Below are positions 14,444-26,500 of a stretch of DNA of 64,000 bases, in pieces. The notes beneath the pieces were generated by a model, which was not told where the DNA came from, did no database searches, and saw only the letters and a program-made list of their open reading frames with translations. The DNA lies in assembly GCA_016801845.1 (NCBI GenBank), contig CM028927.1, positions 8,456,501-8,520,500 of the forward strand, read 5' to 3'. The first letter of the stretch is position 1; the number at the start of each line of letters is the position of its first letter. Source of the DNA: Polydactylus sextarius. Its lineage: Eukaryota; Chordata; Actinopteri; Polynemidae. The translations under genes were made by a program, and so were the position numbers.

Positions 14444-14720
14444 GGAGATTTCAAAGAGAGGAAGCAGATTTGGTGTGAGTCCCTGGCTGTGGACTGCAGG
14501 GAGATTGGCTGGAGGGCAGTTACACACCCCATAGAGATTGGATGCTGAGATTTTGTCAGCTCGTCAACCTGCTGTGTGGCAATCACAGAAGTTGAGCTGC
14601 AAAAAGTGATGAGAGAGCTGACCGAGGAGGCAGAGAAAGGCAGGAAACATGGGAGTTGGGGGCCGGACGATGTTTATGGTATCAGCAGGGAGGAGTATCT
14701 GCCATCATTGCTCCACCACC
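14444..14720 (+). mobile_element. Decayed LINE-type retrotransposon fragment (C-terminal tail of the reverse transcriptase ORF)
   Basis: Read in the frame of 14,444, the plus strand encodes a segment with the layout of the region after the reverse transcriptase domain in many fish retroelements. It has a C...GW word near CREIGW, then HPIEIGC, then FVSSST, then a helix ending in LTEEAEKG and a W. The expected word after IEIGC starts with R-G-F; here a TGA stop at 14,546-14,548 takes that place. The segment is therefore a dead remnant. It is isolated, with no reverse transcriptase core or target-site duplication seen nearby. Family assignment is from memory of these tails, so the clade is left open. 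Confidence 0.5.
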
Positions 14721-17700
14721 AGGACATGTTCTTGGGTTAAAGGAGTGAAAAATCAATGCCTGGTGGTCCCCAGCTGAGAGCCCTCAAAGGCTGCGTGAAG
14801 GCAGTTGCCTGGTCTCACAGGAAGTAGAGCACATCACAGTATCATCCAAAGGCAAATGTTAAGCGACAGTTTTGGGCGAGTACCTCCCAGAACACAGAAG
14901 TGTTTTGTCTCTACTCCACTGATACTGGATGACAGCTGGAAAAAAACAGCTCAGCTTCACAAGGAGGATCTATGGAGCTAGAGATATGGAGATGCTTCAT
15001 GCAGACATCAGTGCACAGAAACGGACAAGTAAACCTCTGTTACTAAATCTGTTTTTCTGTCTTAGATCCACACTGACTGTTGAGAAAGGAGGATACATTT
15101 CACTTACAGACTGTACTCTGTTGATGAGCATCCTGAGTTTAAACTGCCCTTTTAGAAGTAGAAGGCCAAGGTTAGACAACTGTGCACTGATGTGACCACA
15201 CAGGACATATAATACTTAATAATTATACAGAAAGTGTTTATTTAACACTTGTCTGCTCAGTTGTTTCTTGCTGCAGTCGAGCTTCTCAACTTGCGCTTCC
15301 TTTCCTCCAAACCTGATGTAATGTTTTGCAGTTCCAATTTTCTGAGTGTCAACATAGTTTTGAGTTGAGTTTTCACCGCAGGTCTGTGTTGATTTTCAAG
15401 GACTGATCTGTGATACATAGCTCTTGACAAAATTGAATTCTACAGACCTTCATCTTTGTGCTCACAGGCAGGAAATGTCTAATAACCCACTGTTACTTGT
15501 CAGTAGACTGAAGACCAAATATATGGTCAAAATAAAAAATAAAAAAACATAACATTAAAAGTGTAAGTCTGTGACTGTGAAAGTTGAAACCTGTTCTCAT
15601 AAGAATTTTGATAACTTATTGTAAATTCATAAAACAGACTGTCAGCATCTTGTCACTTCAGATTTTTTCCACAAATCTTAACCAAAAACACAAAAGATAA
15701 GAGAATTTAAAGCAATAATTCAGTTCAGAAAATCAATTTTTTAAGATGATTGTGCATATAATAAAAAAAAAAATAAACAAAGAAATTAATCATTTATTAA
15801 AATTTTGTACCTACGCCATTTGATCATTTAAATTGTATTTACCAATGACTGTCAGATTATCTAAATTGGTTAAATGTCAAGTAAATTTGTCATTTGCCAG
15901 CGGCTCTTGGCACCGAGTTATCAAATAACTAAACAAATATCATGTACTCACTGCTGCTGCTCAGACCACACACAAGGTCACATGTTGATTAAACACATGG
16001 GTCAAACTAATAGATATTAAAACTGCAAATTGCCTTTTATTCAATTAGAATAAAACCTTGTGAAAAACAACTTACTTGATTTTAAATACTACTAGAAGGT
16101 TATATTTGATGATATTTGGACAAGAATTGAACTGAACTGAAGGCAGTAAGCTTTACTTCAGCTCACCATATAAATCTATTGGCTGTAGAGAACAATACTA
16201 ATGTCAAAGTATTTGGCTTTTGTCTTTCCCACATAAATCTGTTGGTATATGATTTTTTTTTTTTTTTTACATTTGGAGTTTAAAGTGTTTTTTCTTTTTC
16301 TTTTTACAGCAGACACTTTAAATCTTCCGCAAGGAATGAAAAGGAAAGCATGCAGTGTCATTAATAACTGCACTATGATTTAACAATGGCTTTTTTCTCC
16401 TGATAGTTGATCAATGAGGAAAGAAACTGGGGCACGTTTTGAAAAATGAAAAGCCTCTGATTTAACACGTTCACTCAGTTTTTGCTGTGGATTTAGAAAA
16501 ACGATTGAGAACGTAATTTGAAACAACAAAACACCTAAAACCTAAGTTTTATATCGCAGTAGTGGCAACAATGTTGGTTCTAATAAATTAAAGATTAACT
16601 CAAGGAAAGTACGCCTCAGGATTTGAGTAATGAAAAACCTTTGGCACACAGAAAGGCAGTTTGAACACTGAGCATTGCTGCTGTTAAACACGAACAGACT
16701 GAGTTAACGTTATACAACAAAATGTCAACAAGGCAAATCAGAGAACATGCAGATTGTTTCAAGAAAACACATTTTCCTCGCACGTCTGATACACTTAACA
16801 CCCACATTGCATGAAAGAGTGGAGAATTTTTGCATATATTTATATCCAGGACATTGGCCAGTTTGAGGAGCTGGAGACAAGAAGAGAAGCACTGATCCTG
16901 AGTCTGTGGAGGCAGGACACTGTTATGGCTTGTCTGGGTTTTTGTCTGTTTTTGTCTCTGTCTCTCAGCAGTGGCTCATATTTGCTAAACAGGACGGTGT
17001 GTGTAATTTTAAATATCCACAACTCAGATAGAATGTGTGGTTGGAAGACAAGTTTCCACTTTGGTATAAATTGTACATGCTTTTGAAGTCATTGTTGTAG
17101 TTGAAACAGTACAGTTTCATTCGGGACACCAGCCTCAGAACAACCTAAAGCACAAGAAGAAATAGTAGAAACAGTAATGAATGCTAACCACAAAGAGGAA
17201 TTCTGCTTTGAATATTGCACTTCTCGTGTTGTTAGAACAAGTTCGCGACACACTGTCTTTTTCTCTAAAGTGCAAAAATAATAAATAAATAAATAAAAAC
17301 AGTCAAGACGGTATTCCTGCTGTTGCTGCAGCAGGTTGACAGGTTCGTATTAGTCTGGGTGCATTATTTATTTATCATACTCTGCTTTCACACTGCACCT
17401 TATTTAACTGTCTCCAGGGCTGTTAACTGTGTTTTTTTTGTTTTTTTTTCCCTTAAATATTGCACGACTTAGAATTTTTTTAATACATCACATCTATATT
17501 TGGCTGCTATGACAAATTCCCTAAATGTCTTTAATATTTACTGAACATTGTACATAAGTGAAATGGATGGTGAGCTCAGCCACAGTTATGAGATACATAT
17601 CTAGTAGGTAAAGTCAAAAGCTCTCAACAGCACTTACCGAATACACTTGTTACCATTTAACACATTTCTAGACAAGAAAACGCAATAAAAATACCTTATG

Positions 17701-18583
17701 ACCCAGGAAGAACCCTGGACCCAGGTCAGAAATCATTTACACCACCTTGTTTCATAAGAAGCCACTTGTCACTCGTATGAAACCGATATGAAAACTCTTG
17801 ACACCAAAGATGAAATCTGACACAAAATGTATGTTTAAGCAAATTAAAATGCTAAATAATTAAGGCGATCATTCAAGGCGAGAAGGTAATTCGAGTGGTA
17901 CACTGTTTGATCGAGTACCCATATTGTGAAAACTACAAAGAGACACGAAGGTAACAAGTCACCCAGAGTGTTGTAATATGCCACGGCAGACTGAACATGT
18001 CGCGTCTGTCACAGACACAATGTTAATGTTAATGCATGAGGGCGTTTTCATTTAGGACCGGATGATGGATAACATTTTCCATGCAACAGATATTTGGTGC
18101 AAATACAACAGGTGGATAAAACAATGCACCTCTGGGATCAGTTATTGTCCTCCCTGTTGTCACTTCAATGGAGATAAAAAAAAGGAAGGAAAAAGGGTGA
18201 CAGAAAAAAAAAACACTCCTCTCATGCACCTCAGCTGATGTTGACAGTTACCTGAAAAGATTCCCTCTGTCGATACTATAATAGTACTATAATAACAAAT
18301 GTGAGAATAAAATATTTCCAACCCTTCCACTTCCTTCAAGAACATTCACTCCTGCTTCAGGTTTACTGATGCTCTTACTGCATGAAGCAGCACTACAACT
18401 TAAAATTCAAAACACAAACTCACACTCGTGTGGATAAAATACTTTCTCAGTTCAGAAACACATAGAAGTCAATGGGCATAAAATACAACCATTGAGATAA
18501 TCTCATTTTATTTGGTCTCAATGGTTTCTACCATATTATCACTTTAATAAAACATCTCCTTTAGCTTCCTCCCTGTGGCCTTT

Positions 18584-18605
18584 TGTGTGTGTGTGTGTGT
18601 GTGTG
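18584..18605. repeat. (TG)n microsatellite
   Basis: Eleven TG units in the intergenic stretch below the galnt4-like gene. Confidence 0.9.
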
Positions 18606-20140
18606 AACTGACTTGCCATTATTAGTAGTGTTATTTGCTTTCTGAGCAGTAGGTGGAGCCAGATGACTGTGAATTCTTGTGAAGGCAGATGGGGATCTCA
18701 GCTGTTGCCACGCCAACAAATACTCTAATCCTAAATTCATACATTTGTTGTATGTTGTAGCTCAGACTTTGGCACAAAGAGACAAAAATAATGTCACTGC
18801 ATACGTCTAGTTTTGTTTTACCATCTATTGTTTATAATAATTATGTATAGAGATTATGTTTAAAAAGAAGATACCAAATGTGAATTTGTGGTTAGTTTTT
18901 TTTTTTAATCTTTCATTTATCCCAACAACTTTAACCATATTTGAATCATCCATCCCATTTCAGTCACCATCATCTTCATATCAAGCAATCATCATCATCC
19001 CTTTTGCATTATCAGTAGTTTTAAAGGTGCTTTTCATCAGCACTGTCTCCCGCTGGTCCCTTTTTTCCCCCCCAAACATAATACATAAAGAGAACACAAA
19101 ACAGAAGTCATCTTACATGTTTACCGACTGTTTCCACTGACTGGTCTGAATATCTCATATCCATGATTGCAAAAATGGACCACAGAGACCACATGCTCAG
19201 TGATAAGCAGTCACCGGCAAATACAGCTGCTATTTAACGAACATTTCAACAATAGTTACGCTACATCTCTTTGTCCAAACGTCCCAGTACAAGCTCAGTG
19301 AAAAAAACAAAACAAAACAAACAAAAACGAAAAAAAAAGAGAGTCAGTTTTATGCTGTTTCAAGTAGAGTTTACACACAGGAGTCTTAACGAAACATTCT
19401 GGCACAGCCAAGCTGAAAGTTTAAATTAAAAAGGCGTTCGTTCCCTTTAAGGCTTTTTTATGTCTAAATAAAATCAAGTGCATCAAACCAGTGTTGTTTG
19501 AGATTTTAGCATTAAAAATGCTGGAGATACGAGATTCGACATCCACTGGCACGATTCGCTTTCGGCACAAAACAAGTTTCTTTTTAAGGATGACGACGTT
19601 TTTTTTTTTTCTCTCAAAGGCACAGTGACAGGTAAGTTAGGGGGTGTACATTATTTTACACAACAGGAAAAAAATAGACAACAACATTCCTGTCAAATCG
19701 CACTCTCAGCCCTTTGGGGCATGTTGCACTTAGTGCAAATGCTTAATGAATGCTTCAAGTCTTGTTCAGACAGCATTCTGCCACAAAAAAACTGGCTCCA
19801 TGTGAAAGCGATAGAATAGAGAAGCAGTCTAGTATGACCAGTGTGCTCTCCCACATGATGGAGCATGTAGAATGTAGCTGGGCACAACACTGCTGACCTC
19901 ACATTCCTCACATGATGTTGAGCAGCCCCATCTATAAAATCGGTTATTTCTTTTAAACAACAACAAGCTCCGTGATTTAACAATAATAATTCATATTAAT
20001 TGCACATTAAGGTAACATTCGGTAGTGCAGCATGAATTTGCATCTAGTTCTCAAGGAAATGCTTTGTCTTGAAACTCTCTGAAAGGCACTTCTGTATGTC
20101 CTGGACAGTCACAACAGTTCCACTGTTTTCAAGTTGTTGC

Positions 20141-20158
20141 AAAAAAAAAAAAAAAAAA
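20141..20158. repeat. Poly(A) homopolymer run
   Basis: A run of 18 A followed by further A-rich sequence, about 430 bases past the galnt4-like stop codon and possibly within its 3' UTR (as poly-U in the transcript). Confidence 0.85.
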
Positions 20159-20423
20159 GAAAAAAATATCACATGACAATAATGACACTTCAGGTGTGCA
20201 CTGGACTCCATTTTGGTTGCAGAGGCACTTGGATGAAAGCAACATGGACATTTTTTTTAAGTCTCACATTCAGCTGGTCTTCCCTTAAAAAGACCAAATA
20301 AACCTCATTTCATAATCTTTTTCTTTTGCTCTGCTGCAGTCTGCACTTATTCGGTCATTCACGTGGATGTAAACAGCGTTCAACTGTGTGGATCATTGGT
20401 TTGAAGTGACTTTTCACCACCTT

Positions 20424-20429
20424 TTTATT
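20424..20429 (-). terminator. Candidate poly(A) signal of the galnt4-like gene
   Basis: The minus strand reads AATAAA here, about 155 bases after the galnt4-like stop codon. It is the first canonical hexamer past the stop that I noticed. Longer 3' UTR forms using later signals cannot be excluded. Confidence 0.4.
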
Positions 20430-20583
20430 TGCTCGTCGTTCCATCCAAATGGAGTGCAGACTTGCAGAGTGAGTGTTTTGCGAGCAGCGGCGAGAAGACG
20501 TCCGCTGAAGTAATTGCACTACGGTAAAGAAGGTCACTTGAGGCGTGCTGCCATTTTTTTTTTTTCCCCCTCTCTTCCACCTC

Positions 20584-23500
20584 CTACCACTCAAACTTCC
20601 ACTGCTGAGCTTTGTCTCCTGCTTTGCACTGCCTCATCTGTGTGTCTGTGTGGCCCTCTGATGTGCGATAGGCCGTCACACACATGTCTGAATGAGGGTG
20701 GTAGATGGTCCCATCCTGAAAAGTAATACAGATTAGAGGCAGGATGAGAAATCTTGAAGAAAATGTGTCTACTTTGGGTTTGAGGGTGTGGAAATATGTA
20801 CATCCTTTTACCTTTCTGAACTCCCAGACAATGCTGGCAGGTTTAAACTCCCCATCTCTGGGACAGTGCCTCATGCCGATGGTTGTCTGTCCATCAAGAA
20901 CTTCAGCACACAGCTCTGTCACCGAGTTGAAACGGATCTCCTTTTCAGATGTGTATTCAAAGTACTGGAGCAGAAAAAATACCTGGTTATGCTACTGTTT
21001 GCTTTGTAAATACATTTATTTGTATTATGAAATATTCTTTGGAGAGCACCGCAGAGTGAAGAGCAGTAGTGTGTACGTGATAACAACAATGTTCTTCCTT
21101 TACCGTTATTCTGGCACGTCTCTACCTTTGTCTCTTTTTTACTGAGAAAGCTTTTCTGGCTGGCATGTTTTTTTAACTAGGATTACAGGATGTTTTTCTC
21201 CTCCGTTCCTGTGGGATCAGGTCCTGGCTTGACCACTGTTGGGTTGTGTGTCTGCACGAGGGAGCTCATCTTCAAAGAAGGTGCCTTGCTCCTCTCAATC
21301 AAGCAGACACAAACACACAAACCCATCCCCCGCCCCCTTTGGTGTCATTTCAGCATCCTGGCTCATTGGGACAAAAGATGCGACAATCCCTGGACTAGCC
21401 GTTAAACAGGGGGTCAGGTAATCAATCTTCATACTTCCCCATCCTTCTCCTCACGTCTCATACATCTTTCAGGTGCATTGGGGCTCGTAATGGTTGTTTC
21501 TAATAAAAGACTCACTCGGGGCCCTTGTGTCTGGCTTCAAACTTATTTACCCAGGCTGTGCCATTCATTCTGCCTGCGAGGCTCATGTATCTTTTAAATG
21601 GAACGTGGTTCTTATGTGGGCCAGGAGGGAGGTGGTGAAGGGCCCTCAGGTTTTTATTTCAGCTGCCAGCCATTCAAACATTGATTTTCAGTCACACATG
21701 GTGCTTTTTGTGACTGGGGACACCTGATGCGGTGCATCAGTGGCGTAATCAGAGATATCAAGCACGTTGGAGATTCACAGAAAGGAGCTGGGCCTATTGC
21801 CTGACCCCAACATTAAATATACATCCTCACAGACAAATAATCTGCTGCCTGCTCAACCATCCATCACAGGAGTTGGCACGCCTCCAGTTCAAAAGTACTT
21901 GTGATTCAATTGTATGATATTTTTGGGGCATATGCGGGTGCAATACCAAAGTTAGCTTTTTTCCTTTCATTACATTCAACTCAGGCTAGACTCACAAGAG
22001 GAGAGCAATTTTCTGGTGTGAATCAACTGTGGCAGTTCATTTTAAGGCTAAAGCAGAAAGCGCTGACATTTTAAGATACATCTCCCAACGGGCCAAGAGA
22101 AGGGTTGTGAGATTGTGACTCCAGAGAAGACATGCATGAGAGAGATGGAGAGGGATGGACAAAGACAAAATAAACGAGGTGTGAAACGCTTAATGTACCT
22201 GGTTGCCTCCCTGGCCGTGGCAGCCGAACAGAGAGAGGTGGGCACCTGTAGGACTGTGCTCTGGAGCGTTGTAGTCCAGACACTCGGAATGAATCCCTGA
22301 GCTACGCACCTGGCAAGAAGACAGCAATAAATATCAATAAAAAATTAAAACGCTGTCACTACATTGATTGCTGTACGATGTTTCTCATGGTTGGTTTTAT
22401 CCTCGACAGGCAGGTCAGATTGTAAGGTCGTATACAGAACAGCACCACTGAGGCTGTTTGCTTATTTTCCACATCAGCTAACACCTATTAAGCAATCGAT
22501 GTGAAATAGATGCCGATTTATTTTTGCTTTCTCCTGTTTTTATATCATTCCGCCTATATGTCTACCTTGTCAGCACTGTAAGTGCACATTCACACGTAAA
22601 ACAAGAATGCCATTCCACATTTTAGGACACTGTTTCTGTTACCTACATGTGATCTAGCAGGTGTCGATGTGAAACAAGTAGCAGCACGGCAAGGTGGTGC
22701 ATTTTTGGATGGGTTTAAAAACTTCCATGTGTCTTAGCCCAGACTTCTCACTTTCAAAAGGAATTCCCCATATTCCCTCCACCCACTCTCAGACTCAAAT
22801 TAAGGTGAATTAATGAAACAAGATTATAGCAGTAACGCCATCTCTTTGCAACTCGACACTCACAGCTCCGTGCCATCCATCCCTGTCCTCAGGTACGTGT
22901 AAGTCAGGGTAGATGTTCTTCAGGTACCAATCAAAACTCTTGCACTTTAGCTTCTCCCTCAGCAGCAGACGCCCTGAGATATCCCCATAGGTTTCCTGTA
23001 AAATAAGAACACAAGGTATGAGTCATCCTCCCATCTTTGGGTGTCACCAATTACAACAACATCACCTTATCCTTAACTTTTCACTTGATTTATTACATGC
23101 ACGTTGATCTTTTGCCACGTGTGTTAAAGTCAAACCATGAAAGAAAATATTAACATCCTGAATGAGACGGTTATTCTCTCATGTGATTCCACGACCACGA
23201 AACCAAACTTGACGTTTTGAATTGACCACGCCCGTTATATGTGTCTTTATTGTACGTGTCATAGTTGTAGATGACAATGTTTGCTGAGGCGATGAACTCC
23301 ACCTTAAGCAACTTACAAACGTAGAATATTCACACACCTTTCACCTTTGCACCGACATGGAGTCTCACAAATAAACGGAACTGTTTCAGTCACAGACTTA
23401 GTGCTGCAGTTGTAGGAGCAAACAAATAATTATAACTTAAATCAACTGTTATTATAGTTCAGATATTTCACAATAAAAATCTCTTAATTCAGAAGTAAAT

Positions 23501-26500
23501 ATCCAGTAAAAATTAAAGCCAAATACAAAATTTATGTAACTAATGTGTTTCATGGAAAAAGATTTATATCCCAATCATGTTCAGTATTATTGGCTATAGC
23601 TCTGCAGTCTGTTAACATGTATTATGATAACAGCCGATTAGGCTTGGAGCTGGAGATGTGTGCTGGCAGCGCTGTGTTCAATCTCCCCGACCACGTAATT
23701 TATTGTTTGATCAAAGATCCCTGACATTAATAATGTACTTTTTTTTAGGTAGGTGAAACTGAGATACATGAATTTTTGATGGTGCCCAATACTCAGAACC
23801 TGAGAGGCACAGCACACGTACGCAACCTCACACACACACACACATATATAAACACACACATAAACACATATAAAAGCGCACACACACCTGACCCAGTAGC
23901 ACAGACAGTTTCACCATATGCACCTTGACAGGTGAATCATATCATATGAAACATCTACAACTAACAGTGGTAAGCCACTCTTTGCAGCATGCCGACACAG
24001 TTGATCACTGCAAGGCTTCAGTTCAAAACTCGTCGGATGATAAACAAATATGTAAAAGGCCAACTAAGACGGATGTCAGCGCCTGGTATTTGCGTATTTA
24101 TTCAAATAGGCTGTAAATGTAAACATGCCGTTCCTTTGAATTTGTAAATGTCCTACCTTTCTGGCTGGAGGATTCCTGTTGTAGAAGTGTTGTTTATAAC
24201 TGTCCATCCAAACTTCTGCGGCTCGCACAGTATTCTGGAGGAAATTGGGTCGAGCGTAAGGAGCTTTTTTAGGGAACACGTGGCCGACATGAGAGCAGGG
24301 GTGAATCTCCAGGCTGCCGCCACACTGCCACACCTGAGGGGGGGTCATAAATATGGTACAGACCATGAATAAGGTGTTTTTTTTTAACTTTTTAATATTC
24401 CTAGTCATTGTTAATATTTTGAGAAATACAAATTCTGCAGGTTTTTGTGGTTTAACAAATCCTCAAAGCAACACTACTGAACCTTGTACACAGTGTGTAC
24501 ATACACAAGAAAAACAAAAGAAGAGGAGATCCGTTTATCATTAACCTGCTCTATATACGCCACGTGTTGGTAAACTTGGGCGCTCAACCTCTGGTGTTCA
24601 TGACCCTGTCCATAATTCTCTTCAATAAACTAGTAGATCATTTGTAGATCGATTTCGTCCCGACTCAAACAAGCCTTAATCATTGTCGTGTGAAGGAGAA
24701 TACGAAGCACACTTCTAATAAAACAATAACATTTACTACAAATCCTGTCTGAATGTCGCAGAAAGCTGTGTACTTTCATTTCACCATAAAAATTCACCCT
24801 CTTGTTTCTCGTGAGACGTACAACTGAATCTGAATACGAGTGTATTCATGGAAACAATTTGCATTGTGTAATTGCTTTATCTCTCATCTTCCGCCGTGGA
24901 AAAACAAAGAAAGAGAAAGAAAGAGAAACATTTTAAGAGTGAAAGGTTGTTGACAGGGTGTTTTTTCATACTTGACTGAGCTGTGTTCCAATTACACAAG
25001 GCAAAAAAAAACATTATCGTATAACCACAGCCATTACATGACAGTCACTTCCATCTTAATTCACCAGGTATTTAATTCACCAGTATTTTTTTTTGGCCCT
25101 GTCAAAACTTCACTCCAAACCAATTCAATGAATGTAAATTATTCATGAGAAAAACAGCGTCTACGTGTGTATCACATCACTGAGGGCAACAGCCCATTTG
25201 TCTTAACACTACAACCATACACGCACTATAAATCATGCACACTCAAATTTACGTTGCTAAGACCGCTACGTGTCACAAGTTCCCACTTACTTCCCACAGA
25301 AATCTTTGCCAGTTTGATTGACGCAAATAAGTGAAAATCGACACCCGTGTCGCGACAAGGTAACAGCCAATATCAGGGTGCGGTTTCAGATGCCATGGCC
25401 ACTGTGATCTGACACTGATATGTGCCTCTCACACCAACCACCCACTGACTGTTAGTTGTTCGATGGCTGAATCAAATGATCGAACCAGACGCCGATAAAC
25501 GTCAATTCTTTTGACCTTTGATCTTTTTGTGGATTTTCTTTTAATCACAGGCAAAGAAAAACTGAGTCAGTGTCTGCTCTGTGTGTGAATAAGGAACTCT
25601 GGTCAGCTTAGTCACTCTTTCCCAACATTTTTAAAAGCCACTCTCAAATTACCATTTGGCTCAGTGCTCTGTGGTCCTCAATGAAGGAAAAGTGAACTCA
25701 CCCTGAACGAGAGCTCCAGGTTTTCTCCTCCCCACACCTCCATGCCCATGTCATATGTGCCCAGGTACTCAAAGTAGGCCTTGCTCACAGCAAACAATCC
25801 ACCTGCCATTGTAGGAGACCTGAAAGAAATTCAAAAAAGGTAAGGTCATGTGCCGATCTGATAACATGATCGTCCATGCGAGCGGATCTAGCATAGTGTC
25901 AAATCATCACCTGATGGGATCAATGCGAGACTTGCGCCTCTTACGTTCCACTTCAGGGACCGAGTGCCACTGGAAGGTGAGTCTCCAGTCAAATCCTCCA
26001 ATCATCGGCTCGTCTGTTTGCATGTAAAACTCGAAAGTGTTCCAGTCAATGGTGTCGATCACGGGGCAAACAATGGTACTGGCGTTCTCACCGATCCTAA
26101 ACACAAAGGGTAAGAGGGGAAGAGAGAGGAGAGAAAATATGCAACTCTAGTTCAACATTTTTGCTCTACACTTAAATTTTTATCTATAGCTATGATTTGG
26201 TAAACCAACCTTTCAAGCAGTGGCTCAATCCAACCAGGGACGCACTCACAATGGCAATCAAGAAATGTCAATACATCTCCAGTAGCATAGGTGGCGCCAA
26301 TGAGACGTGCCCGAACCAGCCCCTCTCTTTTGTTGGTCTTTATGAGACGCACACGTTCCAAGTTACTGATGTAGTCGGCCAGTTTGGATTTCAGGTAACC
26401 TAATTTTCATCACACAAAGACAGACAAGACAAACATCCTTTGTAACTAAAATGTTATTATTTTCCTTCTTCTTCTTCTGCTACTCAAATCTTTTTTATTC

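Larger units (their letters stand above)
12000..20583. other. Intergenic stretch between galnt4-like 3' end and galnt12 promoter
   Basis: No gene was recognised across about 8.6 kb. The stretch contains a decayed retroelement tail (14.44-14.72 kb), a two-copy 24-bp tandem repeat (13,985-14,032), several microsatellites and many A/T homopolymers. The part adjoining 20,583 must be the galnt4-like 3' UTR, with a possible poly(A) signal at 20,424-20,429. Short open frames here have no recognisable domain and look like chance. Confidence 0.5.
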
